Of a stretch of 64,000 nt of DNA, positions 43,869 through 53,515 are shown in pieces. The DNA is taken from assembly GCF_030316845.1 (NCBI RefSeq), contig NZ_JASZYS010000010.1, positions 124,001 through 188,000 of the forward strand, read 5' to 3'. Position 1 is the first letter of the stretch, and each line of letters opens with the position of its first letter. Under the pieces are notes generated by a model. It had not been told where the DNA came from, ran no database searches, and worked only from the letters and a program-made list of their open reading frames with translations. Both the position numbers and the translations under genes were made by a program. Source of the stretch: Variovorax davisae. Its GTDB lineage: Bacteria > Pseudomonadota > Gammaproteobacteria > Burkholderiales > Burkholderiaceae_C.

Positions 43869-44915
43869 TCAGGCGGCTTCGCTGTAGAAGGCGGTGCGGT
43901 GCAGGCTGCGGCCGGCCAGCGGTGCCACCGCCTGGCCGATGGCCGCGATGTGCTCCGGCGTGGTGCCGCAGCAGCCGCCGACGATGTTGACCAGCCCCTC
44001 GGCCGCGAACTCGTGCAGCAGGCGCGAAGTGACGTCGGGGGTCTCGTCGAAGCCGGTCTCGCTCATCGGGTTGGGCAGGCCGGCGTTGGGGTAGCAGCTG
44101 ATGAAGGTGTCGTCGGCGACGCGCGCCAGCTCCTGGATGTAGGGCCGCATCAGCGCGGCGCCCAGCGCGCAATTGAGGCCGATGGCCAGCGGCCGTGCAT
44201 GGCGCACGCTGTGCCAGAAGGCGGTGACGGTCTGGCCGCTCAGGATTCGGCCGGAGGCGTCGGTCACGGTGCCGCTGATGATCAGCGGCAGCCGCTCGCC
44301 GCTGGCCTCGAAGTACTCGTCGACGGCGAACAGCGCCGCCTTGGCGTTCAGCGTGTCGAAGATGGTCTCGACCAGCAGCACGTCGGAGCCGCCTTCGACC
44401 AGGGCCTCGACCTGCTCGTAGTAGGAAGCCCGCAGCTCCTCGAAGTTCACGTTGCGCGCACCGGGGTCGTTGACGTCGGGGCTGATGCTGGCGGTCTTGG
44501 GCGTCGGGCCGAGGGCGCCGGCGACGAAGCGGGGCTTGTCGGGCGTGCTGAACTTGTCGCAGGCGGCGCGTGCGAGCTTGGCGGATTCGAGATTCATCTC
44601 GCGCGCGAGGTCGGCCATCTTGTAGTCCTCCTGCGCGATCCGGGTGGCGCCGAAGGTGTTGGTCTCGATCAGGTCGGCGCCGGCCGCGAGATAGCCCTCG
44701 TGGATGTCGCGGATGACGTCGGGCCGGGTCAGCGAGAGCAGTTCGTTGTTGCCCTTGACGTCGCGCGGGAAGTCCTTGAAGCGCTCGCCGCGGTACTGCG
44801 CCTCGGTCAGCCTGAAGCGCTGGATCATGGTGCCCATGGCGCCATCGAGGATGGCGATGCGTTGGGCCAGGATGGCAGGGAGTTGCTGGGCGCGGGTATA
44901 GACGACGGGCTTCAT
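43869..44915 (-). CDS. metH: Methionine synthase homocysteine-binding (N-terminal) domain protein, split MetH
   Basis: 348 aa, only domain 1 of MetH. The zinc-thiolate cysteines are seen in GLNCALGAALM and in IVGGCCGTTPEHIAAIG; the N-terminal barrel starts ILDGAMGTMIQ. It should deliver zinc-activated homocysteine to the separate pterin/cobalamin protein at 38507-41260. The two halves are about 2.6 kb apart with three unrelated genes between, so they are not simply one frameshifted gene. It starts 49 nt after the HisC-like gene and might be read from the hut promoter as well as its own. Confidence 0.93.
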   Translation of the reverse strand: MKPVVYTRAQQLPAILAQRIAILDGAMGTMIQRFRLTEAQYRGERFKDFPRDVKGNNELLSLTRPDVIRDIHEGYLAAGADLIETNTFGATRIAQEDYKMADLAREMNLESAKLARAACDKFSTPDKPRFVAGALGPTPKTASISPDVNDPGARNVNFEELRASYYEQVEALVEGGSDVLLVETIFDTLNAKAALFAVDEYFEASGERLPLIISGTVTDASGRILSGQTVTAFWHSVRHARPLAIGLNCALGAALMRPYIQELARVADDTFISCYPNAGLPNPMSETGFDETPDVTSRLLHEFAAEGLVNIVGGCCGTTPEHIAAIGQAVAPLAGRSLHRTAFYSEAA

Positions 44916-44964
44916 GACCCGATTGTAGGAAGCACCGCCGCACCCGCCGCGGCGGCGGGTCTTG

Positions 44965-46098
44965 TCAGGCCGGCGCGCCGGCGATCTCGGCCAGGGCGCC
45001 GAGGAAGCGCGCGTTCTCTTCCGGCGTGCCGATCGAGACCCGGATGAAGGTCTCGAAGCCGGACTCCTTCCACGGCTTGACGATGATGCCGCGCGCCAGC
45101 AGCGCTTCATTGACCGGGCCGTTCGGACGCGCCAGGTCGATGAACAGGAAATTGGCCGCCGAAGGCGCGACGCGCAGGCCCGGCCAGGCCATCGCACGCA
45201 GCGCCCGGGCCATCGCGTCGCGCCGCTTCACCGTCTCGGCGACCGCATGGACCATGAAGGCCTCGTCGCCCCAGGCGGCCAGCGCGGCGGCCTGCGCCGC
45301 CAGGTTGACGTTGAAGGGCGTGCGCACCCGGTCCAGCAGCTGGACCAGCGCGGCATCCGACGCGATGCCGTAGCCGACCCGCAGGCCCGCCAGCCCCCAG
45401 GCCTTGGAAAAGGTGCGCAACACGATCCAGGGCCGCTGCTGCGCGCGCAGCGCGGCCAGCGCGTCGGGAAAGCCGGGCGCGGTCCGCGCGTATTCGTAGT
45501 AGGCCTCGTCGAGCACCAGCAGCGTGGCCGGCGGCATGGCGGCGAGCAGCCGGTCGAACGCGCCCGCATCGAACATGCAGCCCACCGGATTCGACGGGTT
45601 CGCCAGCATCACCAGCTTCGGGCCGCGCGCCAGGGCCTCGCACCAGGCCTCGATGTCGAAGCCCAGCGCGGGCGTCAACGCCAGCGCTTCGACCTGCGCG
45701 CCCATCATGCGCGGGTAGATCTCGTGCAGGCCGAAGGCGGGCCGCTGCGTGAGCACCCGGTCGCCGGGCGACAGGAAGGCCTGGCACAGCATCTGGAGGA
45801 TGTCCTCGGAGCCGTTGCCGATCACCACCTGCTCGGCCCGGGCGCCGCTGCCTTGCGCGATCGCGGCGCGCAGCGCGCTGCAGTTCGCATCGGGGTAGAT
45901 GCCGACCTGCAGCGCCAGGTCGACCAGCGCGCGCGCCACCGCGGGACTGGCGCCGAAGGGGTTCTCGTTGCTGGCCAGCCGCGCGATCTCGCTGACCCCG
46001 TAGCGCGCGCGCACCGCCTGCGACGACGGGCCGGCGTTGTAGGCGGGCAGCGCAGGCACCTCGGGGCGCGCGAGCGCGTGGATGGCGGACGTGCTCAT
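44965..46098 (-). CDS. Histidinol-phosphate aminotransferase-like PLP enzyme (HisC-type)
   Basis: 377 aa class I/II aminotransferase. The N-terminal LASNENPFGASP and the PLP-binding TFSKAWGLAGLRVGYG (Lys in S-K-A) are HisC hallmarks; NPSNPVGCM and LDEAYYEY are also intact. Its ATG overlaps the hutG stop by four bases, so it is translated with the hut genes. HisC paralogues outside his operons often act on aromatic amino acids; here an imidazole substrate such as histidine or imidazolepyruvate is plausible. The symbol is left open for that reason. Confidence 0.88.
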   Translation of the reverse strand: MSTSAIHALARPEVPALPAYNAGPSSQAVRARYGVSEIARLASNENPFGASPAVARALVDLALQVGIYPDANCSALRAAIAQGSGARAEQVVIGNGSEDILQMLCQAFLSPGDRVLTQRPAFGLHEIYPRMMGAQVEALALTPALGFDIEAWCEALARGPKLVMLANPSNPVGCMFDAGAFDRLLAAMPPATLLVLDEAYYEYARTAPGFPDALAALRAQQRPWIVLRTFSKAWGLAGLRVGYGIASDAALVQLLDRVRTPFNVNLAAQAAALAAWGDEAFMVHAVAETVKRRDAMARALRAMAWPGLRVAPSAANFLFIDLARPNGPVNEALLARGIIVKPWKESGFETFIRVSIGTPEENARFLGALAEIAGAPA

Positions 46099-46916
46099 CG
46101 GTCTTGCTTGTGTTCGACGAAGTCCAGCACGGCTACGAGCAGCCGCCGCACATGCGGCTGCACGCGCTGCGCCACCTCGGGCAGGTAGTCGAAGGGCAGG
46201 GCTTCCTGCATGTAGCTGCACTGCGTCATCTCGAGCTGCACCGCGTGCACGCCCTGCCCCGGCTGGCCGTGGTGGCGCGTGATGTAGCCGCCCGTGAAGC
46301 GGCCGTTGAGCACCGCGCTGAAGCCGCTCGCCTCGCCGGCGATCTGCTTCAGCCGCTGCGCCAGCGCCGGGTCGCAGCTCGCGCCGTTGGCGGTGCCGAG
46401 GTTCAGGTCGGGCAGCCTGCCGTCGAAGAAGCGCGGCAGCACCGAGCGGATCGAGTGCGCGTCCCACAGCGCGGCGATGCCGTGCTCGGCCTTGAGGCGG
46501 GCCAGTTCGGCCGCGAGCTGGCGGTGGTACGGCTGCCAGACGGCCTCGCGGCGCGCGGCGATCTCGGCCTCGCCGGGCACATCGCCGGCCGCATAGAGCG
46601 GCGTGTCGTCGAATGTGTCGACCGGGCACAGGCCGGTGACGCTCTGGCCCGGATAGAGGCTGGCGCCATCGGGCGGGCGGTTCAGGTCGACCACGTAGCG
46701 CGAGTGCGTGGCGACCAGCACCGAGGCGCCGAGTTCGTCCGCGAAGTCGTAGAGGCGTTCCAGATGCCAGTCGGTGTCGGGTACCTGCCGCGCCTCGTCG
46801 GTGAGGCGCGCCGCGAGCTCGGGCGGCACGTGGGTGCCGACATGCGGCATCGAGATCAGCAGGGGGCGCCGGCCGGCACGGAAGCGGAACGGCGGCTCGG
46901 TGGTGATGAAGCGCAT
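46095..46916 (-). CDS. hutG: N-formylglutamate deformylase
   Basis: 273 aa, last step of the five-step histidine pathway: N-formylglutamate to glutamate and formate. The family pattern is visible in LLISMPHVGTHVPPEL near residue 20, VDLNRPPDGASLYPGQ and LWDAHSIRSVLPRFFDG, with metal-type His residues. This is the formylglutamate amidohydrolase type, not the arginase-like formiminoglutamase also called HutG, and it agrees with the presence of hutF. It starts 5 nt after the hutF stop and overlaps the aminotransferase by four bases. Confidence 0.93.
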   Translation of the reverse strand: MRFITTEPPFRFRAGRRPLLISMPHVGTHVPPELAARLTDEARQVPDTDWHLERLYDFADELGASVLVATHSRYVVDLNRPPDGASLYPGQSVTGLCPVDTFDDTPLYAAGDVPGEAEIAARREAVWQPYHRQLAAELARLKAEHGIAALWDAHSIRSVLPRFFDGRLPDLNLGTANGASCDPALAQRLKQIAGEASGFSAVLNGRFTGGYITRHHGQPGQGVHAVQLEMTQCSYMQEALPFDYLPEVAQRVQPHVRRLLVAVLDFVEHKQDR

Positions 46917-46921
46917 GGGTC

Positions 46922-48304
46922 TCAATCCTTCAGAAGTTGGCTGCGCGCGGCGACGAAAGCGGCCGCGGCCTGGTCGTGCAGGGCATGCCGGCCGGCGGCG
47001 ACACGCGGCTGGCCGGCGACCCACACGGCATCGATCGCCGAGGTGCGGTGGCTCGCGAAGACATGGGCCGAGAGCATGTCGGGCGCGGCGAGGCCCTGCA
47101 GCGCGATGTGCGCGGCATCGAGCACCACGAAGTCCGCCTGCTGGCCCGGCGCCAGGCCGCCGATCGCGCGGCCCGCGGCCCGCGCGCCGCCGCGCAAGGC
47201 CGCCAGCGTGAGCGCGGTCGCGACCTGCGGCTGCGCCGCATCGGCGCCGACATTGCGCTGGCGCGTGGCCAGGCGCTGGCTGTATTCGAGCAGCATCAGC
47301 TCCTCGGCCGCGTTGACGCAGGCATGGCTGTCCGAGCCCACGCCCCAGGCGCCGCCATGGCTGCGCCAGGCCGCGAAGTCGAAGAGGCCGTCGCCGAGGT
47401 TGGCCTCGGTCGTGGGGCACAGGCCGGCGACTGCGCCGCTCATGGCCGCGCGCCGGTACTCCTGCGCGTCCATGTGCGTGGCATGCACCAGGCACCAGCG
47501 CGCATCGACCGGCGCATGGTCGAGCAGCCAGGCGACGGGCCGCTGGCCGCTCCAGGCGACGCAGTCGTCGACCTCCTGCGTCTGCTCCGCGATGTGGATG
47601 TGGATCGGCGCCGAGGCGTCGAGCGCATCGAGGCCGGCGAGCGCGGCGCGCAAGGCATCGGGCGGCACCGCGCGCAGCGAATGCGGCGCCAGGCCCAGGC
47701 GTGCGCCCTGCGCATCGCAGGCCGGCTTGAGCGCTTCGAGCAGGCCCAGCATCGAGTCGGTCGAGCGGATGAAGCGGTGCTGGCCCGGGTTCGGCGGCTG
47801 GCCGCCGAACCCGCTGGTCTGGTAGAGCACGGGCAGCAAGGTGAAGCCGATGCCGGTGCGCTGCGCCGCGCGCAGCAGCGCCAGGCTCAGCGTGGCGTCG
47901 TCGGCATAGGGGCGGCCGTCGCCGTCGTGGTGCACGTACTGGAACTCGCAGACGCCGGTGTAGCCGGCTTCGAGCATCTCGGCATAGAGCCAGGTCGCGA
48001 TGGCTTCCATCGGCTCGGGCCCGAGGCGGGCGGCGAAGCGGTACATCAGCGTGCGCCAGCTCCAGAAGCTGTCCTGCTGCTCGGCGCGGTGCTCGGTGAG
48101 GCCGGCGAAGGCGCGCTGGAAGGCGTGCGAGTGCAGGTTCGGCATGCCGGGGATCAGCGGGCCGTGCACCGTGGTGGCCCCGGATGGCCGTGCCGCATCG
48201 GCTTGCACCTGCGTCAGCCGGCCGCTGTCGTCCCATGCCAGCAGCACGTTCTTCGCCCATCCGGTCGGCAGCAGCGCATCGGCCGCGAACAGGGTGCGCG
48301 TCAT
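46922..48304 (-). CDS. hutF: Formimidoylglutamate deiminase
   Basis: 460 aa amidohydrolase that removes the imino nitrogen from N-formimidoyl-L-glutamate, giving N-formylglutamate and ammonia. Metal-binding His residues occur in MPNLHSHAFQRAFAG; later motifs include IHIHIAEQTQEVDDC and the Asp of GVGSDSHACVN. The ATG overlaps the hutI stop (ATGA). Its presence with HutG deformylase defines the five-step branch, which yields two ammonia molecules plus formate. Confidence 0.94.
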   Translation of the reverse strand: MTRTLFAADALLPTGWAKNVLLAWDDSGRLTQVQADAARPSGATTVHGPLIPGMPNLHSHAFQRAFAGLTEHRAEQQDSFWSWRTLMYRFAARLGPEPMEAIATWLYAEMLEAGYTGVCEFQYVHHDGDGRPYADDATLSLALLRAAQRTGIGFTLLPVLYQTSGFGGQPPNPGQHRFIRSTDSMLGLLEALKPACDAQGARLGLAPHSLRAVPPDALRAALAGLDALDASAPIHIHIAEQTQEVDDCVAWSGQRPVAWLLDHAPVDARWCLVHATHMDAQEYRRAAMSGAVAGLCPTTEANLGDGLFDFAAWRSHGGAWGVGSDSHACVNAAEELMLLEYSQRLATRQRNVGADAAQPQVATALTLAALRGGARAAGRAIGGLAPGQQADFVVLDAAHIALQGLAAPDMLSAHVFASHRTSAIDAVWVAGQPRVAAGRHALHDQAAAAFVAARSQLLKD

Positions 48305-49545
48305 GCGGCCACCCCCGCGGCGATCCGGCCCTGCCGCACCGCGGTGCGCAGCGGGCGCTGGCCGAACCAGTACGCGAGCTCGGCCGCGTCCTCGACGTTC
48401 CACAGCACGAAGTTGGCCGGCTGGCCGACGTGCAAGGCGCCGTGCGTGTGCTGCAGGCCCAGCGCGCGGGCCGCATGGCGGGTCACGCCGGCCAGCGCCT
48501 CGGGCACGGTGAGGCGGAACAGGGTGCAGGCCATGTTCACCATCAGCAGCAGGCTCAGTGCCGGCGAGGTGCCGGGGTTGTGGTCGGTCGAGACGGCCAT
48601 CGGCACGCCCGCGGCGCGCAGCGCCTCGATCGGTGGCAGATGGGTGTCGCGCAGCGTGTAGTAGGCGCCGGGCAGCAGCACGGCGACCGTGCCGGCCGCG
48701 CGCATCGCTTCGATGCCTTCGGCCGACAGGTGCTCGATGTGGTCGCAGGACAGCGCACCGTAGCGCGCCGCCAGCGCGGCCCCGCCCATGTCCGACAGCT
48801 GCTCGGCATGCAGCTTGACCGGCAGGCCCAGCGCCTGCGCGGCCTGGAACACGCGCTCGGTCTCGGCCAGCGAGAAGGCGATGCGCTCGCAGAAGACGTC
48901 GACCGCATCGACCAGCCCTTCGGCCGCCAGCGCCGGCAGCATCTCGCGGCAGACGAGGTCGATGTAGTCGCCGCTGCGCCCCGCGTATTCGGGCGGCAGC
49001 GCATGGGCGCCGAGAAAGGTGGTGCGCACCGTCACGCCGTAGGCCCCGGCCAGCCGCCGCGCGACACGCAGCTGCTTGCGTTCGTGGTCGAGCGCGAGGC
49101 CGTAGCCCGACTTGATCTCGATCGCGCAGACGCCGTCGGCCAGCAGTTGTTCGAGCCGCGCCGCGGCCTGGGCGAACAGCAGGTCTTCATCGGCCTCGCG
49201 CGTGGCGCGCACCGACGACACGATGCCGCCGCCGGCCTTCGCGACCTCTTCGTAGCTGGCGCCGGCCAGCCGCAGCGCGAATTCGTTGGCGCGCTGCCCG
49301 CCGTAGACCAGGTGGGTGTGGCAGTCGACCAGGCCCGGCGTGACGAGCGCGCCGCCGCCATCGAAGCGCCGCAGGCCGGCATGCTGGGCGGGCAGCGACG
49401 CACGTTCGCCGATCCATTCGATCCGGCCGTCGAGGACGACGATCGCCGCATCGGCAGCCAGCGCGCGGTCGTCGGCCAGCGCCCCGGGCGCGAGCCGCAG
49501 CCGCTCCCAGACACCGTCGGCGGAAAGAGACGCGGAATGAGTCAT
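48301..49545 (-). CDS. hutI: Imidazolonepropionase
   Basis: 414 aa amidohydrolase opening imidazolone propionate to formimidoylglutamate. Metal ligands appear in GLVDCHTHLVYGG; the substrate loop AKAGGGIVSSVRATREA, VKLHAEQLSDMGG and the Asp motif AVSTDHNPGTSP match HutI well. It starts 5 nt after hutD and overlaps hutF. ATG 49545 gives the usual length. Confidence 0.96.
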   Translation of the reverse strand: MTHSASLSADGVWERLRLAPGALADDRALAADAAIVVLDGRIEWIGERASLPAQHAGLRRFDGGGALVTPGLVDCHTHLVYGGQRANEFALRLAGASYEEVAKAGGGIVSSVRATREADEDLLFAQAAARLEQLLADGVCAIEIKSGYGLALDHERKQLRVARRLAGAYGVTVRTTFLGAHALPPEYAGRSGDYIDLVCREMLPALAAEGLVDAVDVFCERIAFSLAETERVFQAAQALGLPVKLHAEQLSDMGGAALAARYGALSCDHIEHLSAEGIEAMRAAGTVAVLLPGAYYTLRDTHLPPIEALRAAGVPMAVSTDHNPGTSPALSLLLMVNMACTLFRLTVPEALAGVTRHAARALGLQHTHGALHVGQPANFVLWNVEDAAELAYWFGQRPLRTAVRQGRIAAGVAA

Positions 49546-49550
49546 GGTGT

Positions 49551-50141
49551 TCAGGTGGAAGGAGTGAGCGCCTCGAAGCGGACCGCGACCAGCGCGGCCT
49601 CGGCATCGAGGGGGGTCGCGTGCCATCCGGCCGGGCCCTGGGCCCACCAGAGTCCCGCGCCGGGTTCGAGGGTGGTCGTGTCGTCGCCCTGCAGCTGCCA
49701 TCGGCCGCGCAGCGCGAGCAGCAGGCCGGCCGGTGCCGCCCCGACCGGGCTGTCGCCGGCCAGCACGCGCACTTCGGCGCGCAGGCGGCCGCGCCGCGTC
49801 ATCACGTTGAAGTCTGTCGAGGTGCCGCCGAGCAGTTCGCAATCGAGCGCCACGTCGCCTGCAAAGGCGAAGGGCGCATGGGGCCGATCGAGCCGGTGGT
49901 CGATCCGGCCGTCGCCCGAGCGCAGCCGCACGCCGCTGCCGTCGAGCAGCATGATCACGCGGTCGACGCCGGCAAAGGAGGAAAACGGCCCCGCCTGGTC
50001 GATGGTCGCGATGCTCACCCGCCAGTCGAAGCCGTCGATGCCGGCGCCCTCGGGCCAGGCGGCGATCTCGCGCGTGGTCCCGCCGCCGTTCTTCCACGGC
50101 GTGGCGGCCAGCGCAGCGGTGTCGAAGCGATGGATGCGCAC
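49551..50141 (-). CDS. hutD: HutD-family cupin protein
   Basis: 196 aa member of the HutD family, a double-cupin protein thought to tune hut expression or protect the cell from excess pathway flux. The conserved start TPWKNGGGTTREIAAWPEG is present, with VSIATIDQAGPFSSFAGVDR and DFNVMTRRG further on. The start is a GTG at 50141, 11 nt after the hutU stop; no ATG precedes the conserved region. Confidence 0.92.
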   Translation of the reverse strand: MRIHRFDTAALAATPWKNGGGTTREIAAWPEGAGIDGFDWRVSIATIDQAGPFSSFAGVDRVIMLLDGSGVRLRSGDGRIDHRLDRPHAPFAFAGDVALDCELLGGTSTDFNVMTRRGRLRAEVRVLAGDSPVGAAPAGLLLALRGRWQLQGDDTTTLEPGAGLWWAQGPAGWHATPLDAEAALVAVRFEALTPST

Positions 50142-50152
50142 GGCCGGCCTGG

Positions 50153-51871
50153 CTACTTGACCATCGGCAGGTTGAGCCCCTGCTTCTTCGCGGTCGCGAC
50201 CGCGATGTCGTAGCCGGCATCGGCATGGCGCATGACGCCGGTGGCCGGGTCGTTCCACAGCACGCGCTCGATGCGCTTGGCGGCGGCCTCGGTGCCGTCG
50301 CAGACGATCACCACACCCGAGTGCTGCGAATAGCCCATGCCGACGCCGCCGCCATGGTGCAGGCTGACCCAGGTCGCGCCGCCCGCTGTGTTGAGCAGCG
50401 CGTTGAGCAGCGGCCAGTCGGAGACCGCATCGCTGCCGTCCTTCATGCTCTCGGTCTCGCGGTTCGGGCTGGCGACCGAGCCGGTGTCGAGGTGGTCGCG
50501 GCCGATCACGATCGGGCCCTTGAGTTCGCCCGACTTGACCATTTCGTTGAAGGCCAGGCCGGCCAGGTGCCGCTCGCCCAGGCCGAGCCAGCAGATGCGC
50601 GCCGGCAGCCCCTGGAAGGCGATGCGCTCGCGCGCCATGTCGAGCCAGCGGTGGGTGTGCTTGTTGTCCGGGAACAGTTCCTTGATCTTGGCGTCGGTCT
50701 TGTAGATGTCTTCCGGGTCGCCCGAGAGCGCGACCCAGCGGAACGGGCCCTTGCCTTCGCAGAACAGCGGCCGGATGTAGGCCGGCACGAAGCCCGGGAA
50801 GTCGAAGGCGTTCTTGACGCCTTCGTCGAACGCCACCTGGCGGATGTTGTTGCCGTAGTCGACCGTCGGGATGCCCATGGCCTGGAAGTCGAGCATCGCC
50901 TGCACGTGCACGGCGCAGGACTTGGCGGCTGCCTGGCGCAGGGTCGGGTGCTGCGTGGCGTCGGCCTTGGCGGCCTCCCATCGGGCCAGGGTCCAGCCGA
51001 TCGGCAGGTAGCCGCTCGCGAGGTCGTGGGCCGAGGTCTGGTCGGTCACGAGGTCGGGCTTGAGGCCGCCGGCCTGGGCGCGCCTCACCAGCTCCGGCAG
51101 GATTTCTGCCGCATTGCCCAGCAGGCCGATCGAGATCGCTTCCTTCGCGGCCGTGTGCTGCTTGATGAGCGCGATCGCGTCGTCGATGTCCTTGGCCTGC
51201 TTGTCGAGGTAGCGCGTGCGCAGCCGGAAGTCGATGCTGGCCTGCTGGCATTCGATGTTGAGCGACACGGCGCCGGCCAAGGTCGCGGCCAGCGGCTGCG
51301 CGCCGCCCATGCCGCCGAGGCCGGCGGTCAGGATCCACTTGCCCGCGAGGTCGTTGCCGTAGTGCTGGCGGCCGGCTTCGACGAAGGTCTCGAAGGTGCC
51401 CTGCACGATGCCCTGGCTGCCGATGTAGATCCAGCTGCCGGCCGTCATCTGGCCGTACATCATCAGGCCCTTGCGGTCGAGCTCGCTGAAGTGCTCCCAG
51501 GTGGCCCACTTGGGCACCAGGTTCGAATTGGCCAGCAGCACCCGCGGCGCGTTCTCGTGGGTCTTGAACACCCCCACCGGCTTGCCCGACTGGATCAGCA
51601 GGGTCTCGTCGTCATTCAGCTGCTTGAGCGATTCGAGGATCTGGTCGAACGAGGCCCAGTCGCGCGCGGCGCGGCCGATGCCGCCGTACACCACGAGGTC
51701 CTGCGGACGCTCGGCCACCTCGGGGTCGAGGTTGTTCTGCAGCATGCGGAATGCGGCTTCGGTGAGCCAGCTCTTGCAGTTCAGCGTGCTGCCGCGCGGC
51801 GAGCGGATGACGCGGCTCGCGTCATGGCGGGGATCGGTGGCGGCGGCGAGGAATTTGTCGGGTGCGTTCAT
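50153..51871 (-). CDS. hutU: Urocanate hydratase
   Basis: 572 aa, the second step: urocanate to imidazolone propionate, using tightly bound NAD as electrophile. Family motifs are VYGGIGRAARDWASF, the NAD region TAGLGGMGGAQPLA and VDYGNNIRQVAFDEG; WVSLHHGGGVGMGYSQHSG near the end is diagnostic. ATG 51871 was picked over a longer frame because family members begin near RSPRGSTLNCKSW. About 35 nt separates it from hutH. Confidence 0.97.
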   Translation of the reverse strand: MNAPDKFLAAATDPRHDASRVIRSPRGSTLNCKSWLTEAAFRMLQNNLDPEVAERPQDLVVYGGIGRAARDWASFDQILESLKQLNDDETLLIQSGKPVGVFKTHENAPRVLLANSNLVPKWATWEHFSELDRKGLMMYGQMTAGSWIYIGSQGIVQGTFETFVEAGRQHYGNDLAGKWILTAGLGGMGGAQPLAATLAGAVSLNIECQQASIDFRLRTRYLDKQAKDIDDAIALIKQHTAAKEAISIGLLGNAAEILPELVRRAQAGGLKPDLVTDQTSAHDLASGYLPIGWTLARWEAAKADATQHPTLRQAAAKSCAVHVQAMLDFQAMGIPTVDYGNNIRQVAFDEGVKNAFDFPGFVPAYIRPLFCEGKGPFRWVALSGDPEDIYKTDAKIKELFPDNKHTHRWLDMARERIAFQGLPARICWLGLGERHLAGLAFNEMVKSGELKGPIVIGRDHLDTGSVASPNRETESMKDGSDAVSDWPLLNALLNTAGGATWVSLHHGGGVGMGYSQHSGVVIVCDGTEAAAKRIERVLWNDPATGVMRHADAGYDIAVATAKKQGLNLPMVK

Positions 51872-51906
51872 GGCGAGATGTCCTTTCGATGAGCGGGATC
51901 GTTGAT

Positions 51907-53457
51907 TCAGGCGTGGCTGGGGAGGATGGCCTGCACCGCTTCGGGCCACTGGCCCTGGCGTGCCCACTGGCGCATGGCTTCGATGGTCGGTGCGAAATAG
52001 ATGTCCTGGTCGATGAAGGGAACCCGCTCGCGGATGGCGGCGAATTCGGCTTCGAGCAAGGGCGAGCTTTTCGGTCCCCTTTTCAGTTCGATCCCTTGCA
52101 CGGCGGCCATCGCCTCGATGCCGACCACGACCGCGGTGTTGTCCACCATGTCGCCGAGCCGGCGGCCGGCGAAGGTCGCCATCGACACATGGTCTTCCTG
52201 GTTGGCCGAAGTCGGCAGGCTGTCGACGCTGGCCGGATGGGCCAGCGACTTGTTCTCCGAAGCCAGCGCCGCCGCCGTGACCTGGGCGATCATGAAGCCG
52301 GAGTTGACGCCGCCGTCGCGCACCAGGAATGGCGGCAGGCCCGACAGTCCGCTGTCCAGCAGCAGCGCCATGCGGCGCTCGGAGATGGCGCCGATCTCGG
52401 CCACCGACAGCGCGATGATGTCGGCCGCGAAAGCCACCGGCTCGGCGTGGAAGTTGCCGCCCGAGATCACGTCGCCGTTGTCGAACACCAGCGGGTTGTC
52501 GGAGGCCGCATTGGCCTCGATGCGCAGCACGCGCGCCGCATGGGCGAGGTTGTCGAGGCAGGCGCCCATCACCTGCGGCACGCAGCGGATCGAGTACGGG
52601 TCCTGCACCCGGCCGCAGTCGGCATGCGAGGGCAGGATCTCGCTGCCTTCGAGCAGCGCGCGCACCGCGCCCGCCACTGCGATCTGGCCCGGCTGGCCGC
52701 GCGCGGCGTGGATGCGGGCATCGAAGGGCTTGATCGAGCCCTGGATCGCCTCGAGCGACAGCGCACCCGCCATCAGGCCGGCCGCGAACACATCCTCGGC
52801 GCCGAACAGCCCCGCCAGCGCCAGCGCGGTCGACACCTGCGTGCCGTTGAGCAGCGCCAGGCCTTCCTTGGGACCGAGCACGAAGGGCGCGAGGCCGATA
52901 CGGCGCAGCGCGTCGGTGCCGCCGATGACTTCGCCGTCGGGCGCCGTGACCTCGCCCTCGCCGATCAGCACGCAGGCCAGGTGCGCCAGCGGCGCCAGGT
53001 CACCGGAGGCGCCGACCGAGCCCTTCGATGGAATGCGCGGCAGCAGGCCGGCGTTCGACAACGCCAGCAGCGCGTCGACGATCTCGGGCCGTACGCCCGA
53101 ATGGCCGCGCGCCAGGCTCACGGCCTTGGTCGCGAGCACCAGCCGCACCACGCCGGCCGCCAGCGGCTCGCCGGTGCCGGCGCTGTGCGACAGCACCAGG
53201 TTGCGCTGCAGCTCGGCCAGCCGCTCGGGCGGGATGATGGTCTGGGCCAGCTTGCCGAAGCCGGTGTTGATGCCGTAGACCACTTCGCCGGCAGCCACGA
53301 TGCGCTGGACCGTGGCCTGGGCCGCCCGCAGGCCGGCGCGCGCCGAGGGATCGAGCGCGAGCTGCACGCCGCCGGCATGCACGCGGCGCAAGGTGGCGAG
53401 GTCGACCGCGCCGGGCGCGAGGACGATGGTCGCGGCATCGAGGGTGGGCATGTTCAT
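51907..53457 (-). CDS. hutH: Histidine ammonia-lyase
   Basis: 516 aa, first step: histidine to urocanate and ammonia. The MIO prosthetic group forms from Ala150-Ser151-Gly152 in GSVGASGDLAPLAH; YGINTGFGKLA (residues 61-71) is the second signature. The ATG at 53457 has a good Shine-Dalgarno (CAGGAG), and a HutC-like palindrome TGTCTATACA lies 10 bp upstream, overlapping where a promoter or the ribosome site would be. It follows hutC on the same strand. Confidence 0.97.
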   Translation of the reverse strand: MNMPTLDAATIVLAPGAVDLATLRRVHAGGVQLALDPSARAGLRAAQATVQRIVAAGEVVYGINTGFGKLAQTIIPPERLAELQRNLVLSHSAGTGEPLAAGVVRLVLATKAVSLARGHSGVRPEIVDALLALSNAGLLPRIPSKGSVGASGDLAPLAHLACVLIGEGEVTAPDGEVIGGTDALRRIGLAPFVLGPKEGLALLNGTQVSTALALAGLFGAEDVFAAGLMAGALSLEAIQGSIKPFDARIHAARGQPGQIAVAGAVRALLEGSEILPSHADCGRVQDPYSIRCVPQVMGACLDNLAHAARVLRIEANAASDNPLVFDNGDVISGGNFHAEPVAFAADIIALSVAEIGAISERRMALLLDSGLSGLPPFLVRDGGVNSGFMIAQVTAAALASENKSLAHPASVDSLPTSANQEDHVSMATFAGRRLGDMVDNTAVVVGIEAMAAVQGIELKRGPKSSPLLEAEFAAIRERVPFIDQDIYFAPTIEAMRQWARQGQWPEAVQAILPSHA

Positions 53458-53467
53458 GGGGTTCTCC

Positions 53468-53477
53468 TGTCTATACA
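53468..53477. promoter_or_regulatory. HutC-like operator before hutH (TGTCTATACA)
   Basis: A near-perfect 10-bp palindrome differing in one half-site base from TGTATATACA at 57060-57069. It sits in the 58-bp gap between hutC and hutH, so hutH onward probably has its own HutC-controlled promoter. Confidence 0.65.
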
Positions 53478-53515
53478 AGTAGGCGCGCGCGAACGCGAAG
53501 GGGGTGTGCGCCGGT

